The notes under the pieces: model-generated
Databases searched by the model: none
Seen by the model: only the letters and a program-made list of their open reading frames with translations
What the model was told of the DNA's origin: nothing
Source of the DNA: Spirochaetaceae bacterium
GTDB taxonomy: Bacteria; Spirochaetota; Spirochaetia; Treponematales; Breznakiellaceae
Assembly: GCA_031279015.1 (NCBI GenBank)
Contig: JAITJI010000091.1
Location: forward strand, 1 to 63,792
Length of the DNA stretch: 63,792 nucleotides
Reading direction: 5' to 3'
Shown: one piece after another, positions 34,512-42,630 of the stretch
Numbering within the stretch: position 1 is the first letter of the stretch
How the letters are laid out: each line of letters starts with the position of its first letter
Translations under genes and position numbers: made by a program

Positions 34512-34540
34512 TTGCAAAAAGTGGACGCCGGGTGTACTAT
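34512..34540 (+). promoter_or_regulatory. Promoter of the small protein-dgoD operon
   Basis: TTGCAA (34512-34517), 17 bp, TACTAT (34535-34540). One copy of the GCAAA element overlaps the -35 box, so a regulator bound there would repress. The leader is about 70 nt. Confidence 0.6.
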
Positions 34541-34619
34541 GTACGGAATAATATGAGCGTTTGTTACATTCACCGGTGAAACAGGAGAATTCTGTGCATT
34601 ATACAGGGAGGTTATTGGT

Positions 34620-34922
34620 ATGACGATTAATGAAAAAAAGCAGTTGATCCTGGGGGAACTGCAAAAAGATGAAGGTATCCTGCGCTTTGCCCCCTGCTGG
34701 GTTGCCCGGAACTTCATGCAGCCGGGCCGCCGGCTCAAGCTGGACCCCCGGGATTACTACTTTGGCGATCTGAGCTCGGATGAGATGTTTGTCACCGAAG
34801 AAGCTGCAAAACGGGGGGTGGTGATTACCAATCACAGCGACTATGAAAACATCGTGATGCTCAAACATTTTGGTCCCGATAATCCCGAATCCGCCCATCT
34901 GGTAAAAACCTATGCGGTATAA
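34620..34922 (+). CDS. Small conserved-looking protein of a sugar-acid operon, unknown
   Basis: A 100-residue soluble protein. It contains PCWVARNFMQPGRRLKL, which faintly recalls the start of some phosphomannose-isomerase-like/cupin sugar isomerases, but no cupin metal motif follows, so I do not assign a function. It has a strong GGGAGG site and lies 40 bp upstream of dgoD in the same transcript, so a role in the same pathway is likely. Confidence 0.65.
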   Translation: MTINEKKQLILGELQKDEGILRFAPCWVARNFMQPGRRLKLDPRDYYFGDLSSDEMFVTEEAAKRGVVITNHSDYENIVMLKHFGPDNPESAHLVKTYAV

Positions 34923-34962
34923 GAGAGGTTCCGGCGCTCCCGGAACAATAGGAAGGTTATGA

Positions 34963-36111
34963 ATGAAGATCGTCAATATGACTCTCTACAAGGTTCCGCC
35001 CCGGTGGCTTTTCCTGAAGGTTGAGACCGATGCGGGTATCACCGGCTGGGGGGAACCGATCATCGAAGGCCGGGCCGATACGGTCCGTGCTGCGGTAGAG
35101 GAGTTCAAGGGCTTACTCCTCGGCAGGGATCCCATGCGGATAGAGGATCACTGGCAGGTAATGTACCGTACCGGTTTCTACCGGGGCGGGCCCGAAGTGA
35201 TGAGCGCCATTGCGGGCATTGATGAGGCTCTCTGGGATATCAAGGGCCGGTTTTACAACGCCCCGGTCTGGGATCTTTTGGGCGGGGCCTGCCGGGACCG
35301 CCTTAAGGTGTACCGCTGGATAGGGGGTGACCGGCCCCAGGATATTGCCGGCGCCGCCCTGGAGGCCAGGAGCCAGGGTTACTCTGCGGTGAAGATGAAC
35401 GCCACCGAAGAAATGCACTATATTGATAATTTTGCCAAAATTCAGGCGGTTTTGGACAGGGTTGGGGCCATTCGGGATAGTTGCGGGCCCTATTTTGATA
35501 TTGCCGTGGATTTCCATGGACGGGTTCACAAGACCATGGCAAAGGTTTTGGCCCATGAACTCGATCCGTTTCACCTGATGTTTATTGAGGAGCCGGTCCT
35601 CAGTCAGAACAATGAAGCCCTGCGGGAAATAGCCAATCACTGTTCCACCCCCATTGCCACCGGTGAGCGGATGTTCTCCCGCTGGGATTTTAAAAATCTT
35701 CTGGAGGCAGGTTATGTGGATATCATTCAACCCGATCTGTCCCATGCAGGAGGCATCAGCGAAGTAAAAAAGATCGCCGCCATGGCGGAGGCCTACGATG
35801 TGGCCGTGGCTCCCCACTGTCCCCTGGGGCCGGTTGCCCTGGCAGCCTGTATCCAGTTGGACACCTGTACCCCTAATGTTTTTATCCAGGAACAGAGCCT
35901 GGGGATCCACTATAACCGGGGCGGGGACCTCCTGGACTACATCAAGGATCCTTCCCTGTATAACTACCGGGACGGGTTTGTGGAACTCATGACCGGTCCT
36001 GGCCTGGGGGTGGAAGTTGATGAGGACGCCCTGGCCAGGGCAGTGGAAATTGGCCACAACTGGAAGAATCCTGTCTGGCGTAACTTTGATGGAACCGTTG
36101 CGGAATGGTAG
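34963..36111 (+). CDS. dgoD: D-galactonate dehydratase
   Basis: A 382-residue enolase-superfamily enzyme closely resembling E. coli DgoD from end to end (PPRWLFLKVETDAGITGWGEP, MYRTGFYRGGP, FHGRV, FIEEPV, ATGERMFSRWDF, APHCPLGP, QEQSLGIHYN). These contain the metal ligands and the His bases used to dehydrate D-galactonate to 2-keto-3-deoxygalactonate. The following kinase and aldolase genes (dgoK, dgoA) are not in the window. AGGAAG precedes the ATG. Confidence 0.93.
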   Translation: MKIVNMTLYKVPPRWLFLKVETDAGITGWGEPIIEGRADTVRAAVEEFKGLLLGRDPMRIEDHWQVMYRTGFYRGGPEVMSAIAGIDEALWDIKGRFYNAPVWDLLGGACRDRLKVYRWIGGDRPQDIAGAALEARSQGYSAVKMNATEEMHYIDNFAKIQAVLDRVGAIRDSCGPYFDIAVDFHGRVHKTMAKVLAHELDPFHLMFIEEPVLSQNNEALREIANHCSTPIATGERMFSRWDFKNLLEAGYVDIIQPDLSHAGGISEVKKIAAMAEAYDVAVAPHCPLGPVALAACIQLDTCTPNVFIQEQSLGIHYNRGGDLLDYIKDPSLYNYRDGFVELMTGPGLGVEVDEDALARAVEIGHNWKNPVWRNFDGTVAEW

Positions 36112-36147
36112 GGCGCTTTTTTTTTGATATTAGTCTCTTAAAATCAG

Positions 36148-36176
36148 TTTACGCCATCTTTAATTGATACTATACT
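36148..36176 (+). promoter_or_regulatory. Promoter of malQ
   Basis: TTTACG (36148-36153), 17 bp, TATACT (36171-36176), giving a leader of about 75 nt before the AAGGAGG site and ATG 36258. Confidence 0.55.
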
Positions 36177-36257
36177 ATAGATAATAGTAATCAGGTTGTC
36201 TTTTTAAATGGCATTTTGGAGGTGCCTTATCCCTAAATCATTTTCAAGGAGGACGAT

Positions 36258-38327
36258 ATGGCCCAGATTCAGAGGGATCGATCTTTTGAAAAGCGTTTGA
36301 TCGGGGTAGTTGTTCCGGTTGGAGCGCTCCGGAGCGATAAGAGCATAGGGGTTGGGGAATTTCCGGATCTGGTGGAATTTGCCGATCTTTGCGTCAGCAT
36401 GGGCGTAGGGCTTATCCAGCTTCTACCGGTAAACGACACGGGGTACCAGTGTCCGCCCTATTTTGCCCTGACGGCCTTTGCCCTCCATCCCTTGTACCTG
36501 CGGATTGGGGATCTTCCGGAACTTAAAGGTCCCGGTTCCGGCGAATTTATCCGCCGGCTTGAGGCCATGCGCAAGGAATTTGAGCAGGAGGTCCGCTATC
36601 CCTTTGAGAGGATAATCCGGGCAAAGATCGATATACTCAGGCGGATATACGCTGCGAACAGGGAGACGATAGGGAAAAAGGCCGGGGATGAGGGTCCCCT
36701 GGGCAGGTGGATTCAGGAGAACCCCTGGGTTAAGGAATTTGCCGTTTACCGGCGGCTCAAGGAGGCCAATGGGGAGAAGAGTTGGAAGGAGTGGTCCTCC
36801 CACCGGAAGATCAGCCTTCCCGCATCTCCGGATAGGCTGCCGCCTGAGATTGAAACCCTTTGGAACGATGAGACCCTTCGGCAGGAGCACATCTTTTGGG
36901 TCTGGGTTCAGGAGGCCCTGGATTCGCAGTTCAGGGAGGCCGCTGCGGCAGTTACCCGGGCAGGAATCCTTCTGGAGGGGGATCTCCCCATTCTGATGAA
37001 CGAGGACTGCTGCGATGCCTGGGCTCATCCCCAATACTTTCATGACGACCTTTCCGCGGGGGCGCCCCCGGATATGTACAGCCCGGACGGGCAGAATTGG
37101 GGTTTCCCCATTTACGATTGGGATGCCCTGGCAAAGGAGGATTATGCCTGGTGGCGGCGCCGCCTGCAGGTTGCCGAAAAGTATTACCGGGCCTATCGTA
37201 TCGATCATGTGCTGGGATTTTTCCGGATCTGGTCCACATCCCGGAGGGAGACTTCTTCCGCTCTGGGCCGGTTTGTTCCCTATGTCCCGGTAAAATACCA
37301 GGACCTCAAGGCCCTGGGCTATGATAAAGGCCGGATCCATTGGATGTCCCGGTCCCATATCCCAACCGGAGAGGTATGGGATTTCCTCCGGGCCAACTGG
37401 GGCGGTCCCTTCCGGGAGGAAGATATCGCCGCCGAGGCGGAGCGGCTTTTCAGCATGGCCCTGGATCGTATCGGCAAAGAGGAACTGTGGCTTTTTAAGG
37501 ATTCCATCGCCGGTGAAAAGGACATTGAAGTCCTGGACCTGCACCCTGCATCACGGGCCTGTCTGATCCATGCCTGGCATAACCGGCTCCTGCTGGAGTA
37601 CGAGAAGGGGCTTTTTAGCCCGGTATGGTATTACCGGTTTTCCCGGGCCTACGCGTCCCTTTCCGATGGGGAACGGCAGGCCCTGGAGGAGCTTCTTGAC
37701 AACCGGAAACGGGCCTCGGAACGGATATGGGAGGCCCAGGGGAAGCGGCTCCTTTCGGTACTCGTCGCATCCTCTTCAATGCTGCCCTGCGCTGAAGACC
37801 TGGGGGTGGTGCCGGACTGTGTGCCCCGGGTGCTGACAAAACTCAAAATCATGGGCCTCCGGGTGGTCCGTTGGTTCAGGGACTGGGATCGGGAAGGGCA
37901 GCCCTATATTCCCTTTGAGGAGTATCCGGAGCTCAGCGTGTGTACCCCTGCGGTACATGACAGCTCTACCCTGCGGGAATGGTGGGAACAGGAGGCGGAC
38001 CAGGAGATGTTCTGTAGCTTTATCGGCGTTCCTTCCCTGCCCAAGGTGTACAACCCCGGTACGGCAAAGCTTGTCCTCTCAAAGACCGCCGCCGCGGTTT
38101 CCCGGTTCCGGGTATTCCAGATTCAGGATCTGCTCCACATCTCCCCCAAATGGTACGCCGGAGACCCTGCCTCGGAGCGGATCAACGTACCCGGTACCTA
38201 TAACGAATTCAACTGGACTTACCGTCTCCCCGGGACTATTGCGGAAATCGGTAAGGACTCTGTTTTTATCCAGGGGGTAAGGGACCTCTCCGCCGTTCAG
38301 CCGGTGACAAAAAAGAAAAAGAAGTGA
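36258..38327 (+). CDS. malQ: 4-alpha-glucanotransferase (amylomaltase, GH77)
   Basis: 689 residues, longer than the ~500-residue Thermus/plant type because of an extra region at about 110-230. Catalytic pieces are visible: nucleophile Asp in YRIDHVLGFFR, acid/base Glu in CAEDLGVVPD, and the stabilising Asp in VHDSSTLREWW. The enzyme disproportionates maltodextrins in glycogen/maltose metabolism. It has no signal peptide, a strong AAGGAGG, its own promoter and a bidirectional terminator. Confidence 0.93.
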   Translation: MAQIQRDRSFEKRLIGVVVPVGALRSDKSIGVGEFPDLVEFADLCVSMGVGLIQLLPVNDTGYQCPPYFALTAFALHPLYLRIGDLPELKGPGSGEFIRRLEAMRKEFEQEVRYPFERIIRAKIDILRRIYAANRETIGKKAGDEGPLGRWIQENPWVKEFAVYRRLKEANGEKSWKEWSSHRKISLPASPDRLPPEIETLWNDETLRQEHIFWVWVQEALDSQFREAAAAVTRAGILLEGDLPILMNEDCCDAWAHPQYFHDDLSAGAPPDMYSPDGQNWGFPIYDWDALAKEDYAWWRRRLQVAEKYYRAYRIDHVLGFFRIWSTSRRETSSALGRFVPYVPVKYQDLKALGYDKGRIHWMSRSHIPTGEVWDFLRANWGGPFREEDIAAEAERLFSMALDRIGKEELWLFKDSIAGEKDIEVLDLHPASRACLIHAWHNRLLLEYEKGLFSPVWYYRFSRAYASLSDGERQALEELLDNRKRASERIWEAQGKRLLSVLVASSSMLPCAEDLGVVPDCVPRVLTKLKIMGLRVVRWFRDWDREGQPYIPFEEYPELSVCTPAVHDSSTLREWWEQEADQEMFCSFIGVPSLPKVYNPGTAKLVLSKTAAAVSRFRVFQIQDLLHISPKWYAGDPASERINVPGTYNEFNWTYRLPGTIAEIGKDSVFIQGVRDLSAVQPVTKKKKK

Positions 38328-38387
38328 ATCTGTACGATTCCTCATGTACCTAATAAGGGCCTGGAAGATGATGGGCCTGTAAAAACA

Positions 38388-38419
38388 GGGGACCGTCCGG
38401 TTTAGGACAGTCCCCTTTT
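38388..38419. terminator. Bidirectional terminator between malQ and a reductase gene
   Basis: An 11-bp stem with one mismatch (38388-38398 with 38405-38415) and a 6-nt loop. A-rich sequence lies on the left and TTTT on the right, so it can serve both convergent genes. Confidence 0.8.
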
Positions 38420-38434
38420 CTTCATAAGGACTCT

Positions 38435-40258
38435 TTACACGCCGGCGGCGTAGCGGCCGCAGAAGTAGCCGTAGGTAATGCCCGTACCGTGGTTCATGCC
38501 GCCCATCATCGTGGAATAACCGGGGCTGAACTTTCCCCCGCCACAGTTGCCGGTTGCCCAGAGGCCCTCAATCGGATGTCCCCCGGCATGCATGACCTGA
38601 AAGCGCCCGTTGGTCAACAGCCCGGCATAGGCGCCCAGAGCGGGCCCCGCCGTGGCGCTGCATGCAAAGAACGGCCCCGTTTTTATGGGCATCAGTTTAT
38701 CGGGATCACAGCCAAAGTCTTCATCGGCGCCCTTGTCGCAGAAACCATTGTAGCGGGCAACGGTGGCAAGGAAGGTGCTCCTGGGAACTTTAATTATGTC
38801 CGCAAGTTCCTCCAGGGTTTGGGCTCCATAGACCCTGCCGGCATGAGGGTCAAGGGTAGGGATGATTCCCTTGGGGTCGCCGACGGCAGTCAGGAATTCC
38901 TTATGGAAATTATTCACGTAGTCAAAACCGTTCCACCCCACGGCTACCTCACCGTCAACATACGAAAAGTTGCGGTGACCCCAGGTTTGGGCCTTCAGTT
39001 TGTCGCGCCAGTTAACATCAATGATGTCATAACAGATTCTGCCCGGCTGGTTGAACACGGCGTTATGTTTCTGCCAAATGCCCATGTCCTCATTCCAGTA
39101 ACGTTCCCCAAGCTGGTTTACGCTGAGGGCACAGGTACCGCCTATGCCTGTCTCACAGGAACCCATGGCGCTGTCCGCCCAAGCGTCCATCTGGGCGCCT
39201 ATCCAGGCGGCCATCAACTGACCGTCGCCTGTGGTGCCAAAGATCGCCATCATCGGATCGGGGAGCACCTCAAATTGCTTTTCCCAATTAGGCTCCTTCC
39301 CGGTAGCCAGCACGTAGTTTTTGTAAAGCTGTGGGATAAAGATTTTATGGATGATCTCGCTGCCGGCGCCAAACTGACAGGCTCCCCCGGTTGCAAGGAT
39401 AACGCCCCGGGTGGTTTCATATTTATAGAGGGCGCCTGCGGCATCCTTGGCATAGCAGCCGGTAACCCGTCCCGAAGCATCGGTAATGAGTTTAACGGCG
39501 GCCCGGGTAAAATGGAACTGGGCCCCGGCCTTTTCGGCCAGTTCCTTATTGGCGGCGCCCAGGGTCATCCAGTAGGGAGAACCAATAGGATTCGCCGGAT
39601 CCTCCTTAAAAGAGACTGTACCGAGAAAATGCTGGGTAAGGTCGTTGGCAGGATTATGCTCCGGCCAGGCGGGGGCGCACCAGATGGTAATATGGCTCAT
39701 GAATTCCGCATCGTTCCGTTTAGGCTCGATGTACCAGTCAAAAGCTTCGCCGCTGTTTTTTGCCCAATGCATAACCACGGGATAGTTAGCGCGGCCCACG
39801 GTCCGGCGCTGGTATTCGTTCATTATAGCCTGGGGATCATTATGAATGCCCATGGCCTCGGCTATGGATGAGTTATTGATGGCGGCGTCAAAACCATGGA
39901 TAGAAATATCGGTCTTTTTTTCTAAGTTGATGACTTTAGCCCCCGCCTCTGCGGCGCTGCGGGTGCTGGCAAGTCCGGAGATTCCGCTGCCCACCACCAC
40001 TAAGTCGCACCGGTAGGTTTCAGCCACCTGGGAATCATCAAATTCCGGCGCCTTTCCCAGGGCGCTGAGATCGCCGGGCATGATGGGCTTAGCGCCGCCG
40101 CCGCCACCGTCCGTACCGGGGGAGGTCGCACAGCCCGGTAATCCGGCTGCGGCCGCGGCCCCCAAACTAGCAAGGGCGCCTTTAATAAAGGCCCGGCGGT
40201 TGAATACAAAGGTCCCATCAACCGGAATTATCCCGTCTTCAATCTTTTCTGTTTTCAT
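38435..40258 (-). CDS. Tat-exported lipoprotein FAD-dependent reductase (fumarate reductase/succinate dehydrogenase flavoprotein-like)
   Basis: 607 residues. A twin-arginine signal (FNRRAFIKG, about 20-27) is followed by lipobox LPGC (Cys 43), so it is exported folded with FAD and lipid-anchored. FAD-binding motifs are VVVGSGISGLASTRSAAEAGAKV and the GVILATGGA strand. It belongs to the family of soluble fumarate reductases and urocanate reductases. By eye, the substrate Arg and His residues of Shewanella fumarate reductase are not kept, so fumarate is an unlikely substrate. There is no FMN-binding domain; electrons may come from the neighbouring FMN-bearing reductase. GGAGG precedes the ATG. 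Confidence 0.82.
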   Translation of the reverse strand: MKTEKIEDGIIPVDGTFVFNRRAFIKGALASLGAAAAAGLPGCATSPGTDGGGGGAKPIMPGDLSALGKAPEFDDSQVAETYRCDLVVVGSGISGLASTRSAAEAGAKVINLEKKTDISIHGFDAAINNSSIAEAMGIHNDPQAIMNEYQRRTVGRANYPVVMHWAKNSGEAFDWYIEPKRNDAEFMSHITIWCAPAWPEHNPANDLTQHFLGTVSFKEDPANPIGSPYWMTLGAANKELAEKAGAQFHFTRAAVKLITDASGRVTGCYAKDAAGALYKYETTRGVILATGGACQFGAGSEIIHKIFIPQLYKNYVLATGKEPNWEKQFEVLPDPMMAIFGTTGDGQLMAAWIGAQMDAWADSAMGSCETGIGGTCALSVNQLGERYWNEDMGIWQKHNAVFNQPGRICYDIIDVNWRDKLKAQTWGHRNFSYVDGEVAVGWNGFDYVNNFHKEFLTAVGDPKGIIPTLDPHAGRVYGAQTLEELADIIKVPRSTFLATVARYNGFCDKGADEDFGCDPDKLMPIKTGPFFACSATAGPALGAYAGLLTNGRFQVMHAGGHPIEGLWATGNCGGGKFSPGYSTMMGGMNHGTGITYGYFCGRYAAGV

Positions 40259-40447
40259 AGTTCCTCCTGTCTTGTATCAATTATGAATAATAATAATGCC
40301 ATATTGTCAAGAAAAATCAACAGTAAAATCAACAGTCTTGCCGCGGGGCATTGTTGTACCTTTTGTCGCCGGCTGCGGGATCATACGCTTCCGGAACCGC
40401 CCCCAAAAGCCCGGCCTTGCTTCTTGCTAACTCCGTGTCCCTGCCCC
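40259..40447. other. 189-bp gap between two same-strand reductase genes
   Basis: It holds no gene I can support and no strong hairpin. The gap is long enough for a separate promoter of the 38435-40258 gene on the minus strand, but none stands out. Confidence 0.4.
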
Positions 40448-42352
40448 TTATCCGCCATTGGCAAAATCCGCGGAGCTTTCACCGGCAATTTTGCCTGAAG
40501 TTATGGCAAAGCCTATACAGTCACCCTGACCGGTATACATATTGTTGTACAGGGTACTGGCCGCATCGGAACCGCAGGAGTAGAGTCCCCCAATGGGATT
40601 GTCCCCGGTATCCAGAACCTGCATTTTGGCATTGACCACAAGGCCGGTGGTAGTTCCCAGCTGGTTGTAGGAAGATTCAACAAGATAGTAGGGCCCGTAT
40701 TCATAGGAAACCAGATACTTTGCGGGCTTGTCAAAATATTCATCATTGCCGTTTCTGCAGTACCGTTCATAGGTGTCCACGGTCTCTTTGAGCACCACAG
40801 GATCAATACGGGCCGCCGCGGCGGCTTCTTCAATGGTATTGCCTTTAAAAGCCCAGCCTCCCTTTACCGTATCTTCCATAACCTTTTTGATGTTCGGCCA
40901 GGGAGTATCTATCCCAAAGTCCGGTTTCAGTTCAGGAGGTATGGAGGGAGATATATCGGTGCCCACGGCGCCTATGCCGCCCCGCTCAAGTTTATCCAGG
41001 GTGGATTGTGAAACCAGGACAAAGGTATTAGCGCCGGTAAAGGCCGCGCTGTTTGAGGCTGCCACGGCATTGTTGTTCCACGCCTCATTGCGGAACCGTA
41101 TGCCCTTGCTGCTTACATTAAGCAGGGAAGGAAGGTACCCCAGGATCAGGGGCATACGCATGTGAAAATAATCATAGCCCTGTAGATAAGCGGGGGCAAG
41201 GGTCTGATGGAGCTGGAGTCCGCCCAGATTTGAAGGAACCTTGGCGCCTACCGCCCAGCCCATCTGTATGCCTTCGCCTACGGTAGAACCGAGGCAACCC
41301 ATCTCGGCCCTGACGCCTGAGGTCTCGTATACCATCCGGGTATTGCCGCCATAACCGCCTGTGGCAATGACCACTGCCTTGGCGCGTACGGTCAGGGTAG
41401 ATCCGTCGGCCCTTCCGGCAAGAACCCCGGTAACAACGCCGTCTTCGTATAAAAGGCTCCTGGCGGTAGTCTCTCTGTATACGGCGCCGCCCGAACGGAC
41501 CACCGTGGCGTCAAGCATTTTTTCAAGAACAGCCTGCCGCTCATCATAGGGAATGAGCAAGATACCGCGGCTGCCAAAAAAATCCATAGGTTGCCCCAAA
41601 AAGCCATAGTTGATAAGATAATCCATTGCAGAACCGGCGTTCTTAAGATAGGCATCCAAAAGGGAAGCGTCTACCCTGAACATTTCTTTTTCTATCCATG
41701 CGTTGAATTTTCCCCGTATGAGCTCCGCGGTTTTTTCACCCCTTTCCACCTCACTCTTGATGCCGTAGGCCATAGTACCAAACGACTGAAGCGAACAGCC
41801 TCCTATTACGGTGGTTTTTTCCAGCAGGGCGACCCTGGCTCCCCGATCCGCAGCATTGGAAGCGGCCATAATGCCCGAAATACCGGCGCCGACCACAGCC
41901 ACATCTACAATGATAGTCTCATCTTTTCCACGCGCCACGGCAGGAGGCTTTCCGTAAAGGCCGGCATCCCCCCCTGCCTGCCTGACCGCATCTGCCACAG
42001 CAGTTTTGATGGCGAAACTGGTAATGGTAGCCCCCGCCACGGCATCTACGCCATAGGAATTATTCTGAACGATGGATTCAATAAGAACAGGTATGGCGCG
42101 GCTGGTAAAAACGCTTGTTTCAATGTTTTCCCCTACTTCAACCCTGGTGATTTTTCCTCCGGACAGGGTAGTGGTAACCGGGACATCGCCGTTTCTGCCC
42201 CGGGCCGTAGCTTCATAGACCCCATCCCGTACCTGACTTGTTGAATTGCGCCCGGCAGATGAGGCACAAACCGTCAAAAGAGACGCCCCAAGAAAACAGA
42301 GGCCTATAAACGCCGCTGCTTTCAGCCACTGTGATTGCTTCAGCATGACCAT
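40448..42352 (-). CDS. Exported FMN-binding plus FAD-dependent reductase (UrdA/FrdA-like)
   Basis: 634 residues. An export signal ends near LLTVC (possible lipobox, Cys 29). Residues about 40-125 form an FMN_bind domain with the ApbE flavinylation motif D-x-x-x-GAT (DAVAGAT, Thr 109), and from about 145 a FAD domain with VVGAGISGIMAASNAADRGARV. This layout matches extracellular urocanate, acrylate and fumarate reductases that receive electrons through covalent FMN. The fumarate-binding Arg/His residues appear replaced, so the acceptor is probably another unsaturated or oxidised compound. No apbE gene is in the window. AGGAGGAGG is just upstream. Confidence 0.86.
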   Translation of the reverse strand: MVMLKQSQWLKAAAFIGLCFLGASLLTVCASSAGRNSTSQVRDGVYEATARGRNGDVPVTTTLSGGKITRVEVGENIETSVFTSRAIPVLIESIVQNNSYGVDAVAGATITSFAIKTAVADAVRQAGGDAGLYGKPPAVARGKDETIIVDVAVVGAGISGIMAASNAADRGARVALLEKTTVIGGCSLQSFGTMAYGIKSEVERGEKTAELIRGKFNAWIEKEMFRVDASLLDAYLKNAGSAMDYLINYGFLGQPMDFFGSRGILLIPYDERQAVLEKMLDATVVRSGGAVYRETTARSLLYEDGVVTGVLAGRADGSTLTVRAKAVVIATGGYGGNTRMVYETSGVRAEMGCLGSTVGEGIQMGWAVGAKVPSNLGGLQLHQTLAPAYLQGYDYFHMRMPLILGYLPSLLNVSSKGIRFRNEAWNNNAVAASNSAAFTGANTFVLVSQSTLDKLERGGIGAVGTDISPSIPPELKPDFGIDTPWPNIKKVMEDTVKGGWAFKGNTIEEAAAAARIDPVVLKETVDTYERYCRNGNDEYFDKPAKYLVSYEYGPYYLVESSYNQLGTTTGLVVNAKMQVLDTGDNPIGGLYSCGSDAASTLYNNMYTGQGDCIGFAITSGKIAGESSADFANGG

Positions 42353-42519
42353 CCTCCTCCTATAAAAACGGCTTTTTCTAAAGCCTAAAAATATTCTTAT
42401 TGTATCCCGATCTTTATTGTTTTCCTATAGTCCAACAGACAATGAATTTTTTGAATTCGCCATTGGCCTGTCGGCATGAATTTTTTTTTAAAAATTATCT
42501 AATCACTTGGTAGATTATG

Positions 42520-42559
42520 TGCTATAATGAGAAGCTTTCCTAAAACTTCAGTTTTGGGA
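42520..42559 (+). promoter_or_regulatory. Extended -10 promoter and leader hairpin of the third reductase gene
   Basis: TGCTATAAT (42520-42528) is a perfect extended -10 without a good -35. About 10 bp later lies a 9-bp hairpin with a TTCA loop (42538-42546 with 42551-42559). The ATG is at 42631, so the leader is about 95 nt; the hairpin's role is unknown. Confidence 0.55.
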
Positions 42560-42630
42560 CAGGCTCATTATTCACTATATTTTATCCGTTAAAAGCCGAA
42601 ATATGGCGCAACCGGATTAGGGAGGCGAAA

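Larger units (their letters stand above)
34111..34619. other. Longest gene-free stretch (509 bp)
   Basis: The left part is GC-rich and holds the possible dehydrogenase remnant. The right part (34380-34560) is AT-rich with four GCAAA elements at 34398, 34441, 34459 and 34514, two within the palindromic core TTTGCAAA. The dgo-type promoter at 34512-34540 follows. No intact gene or structured RNA is evident. Confidence 0.55.
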
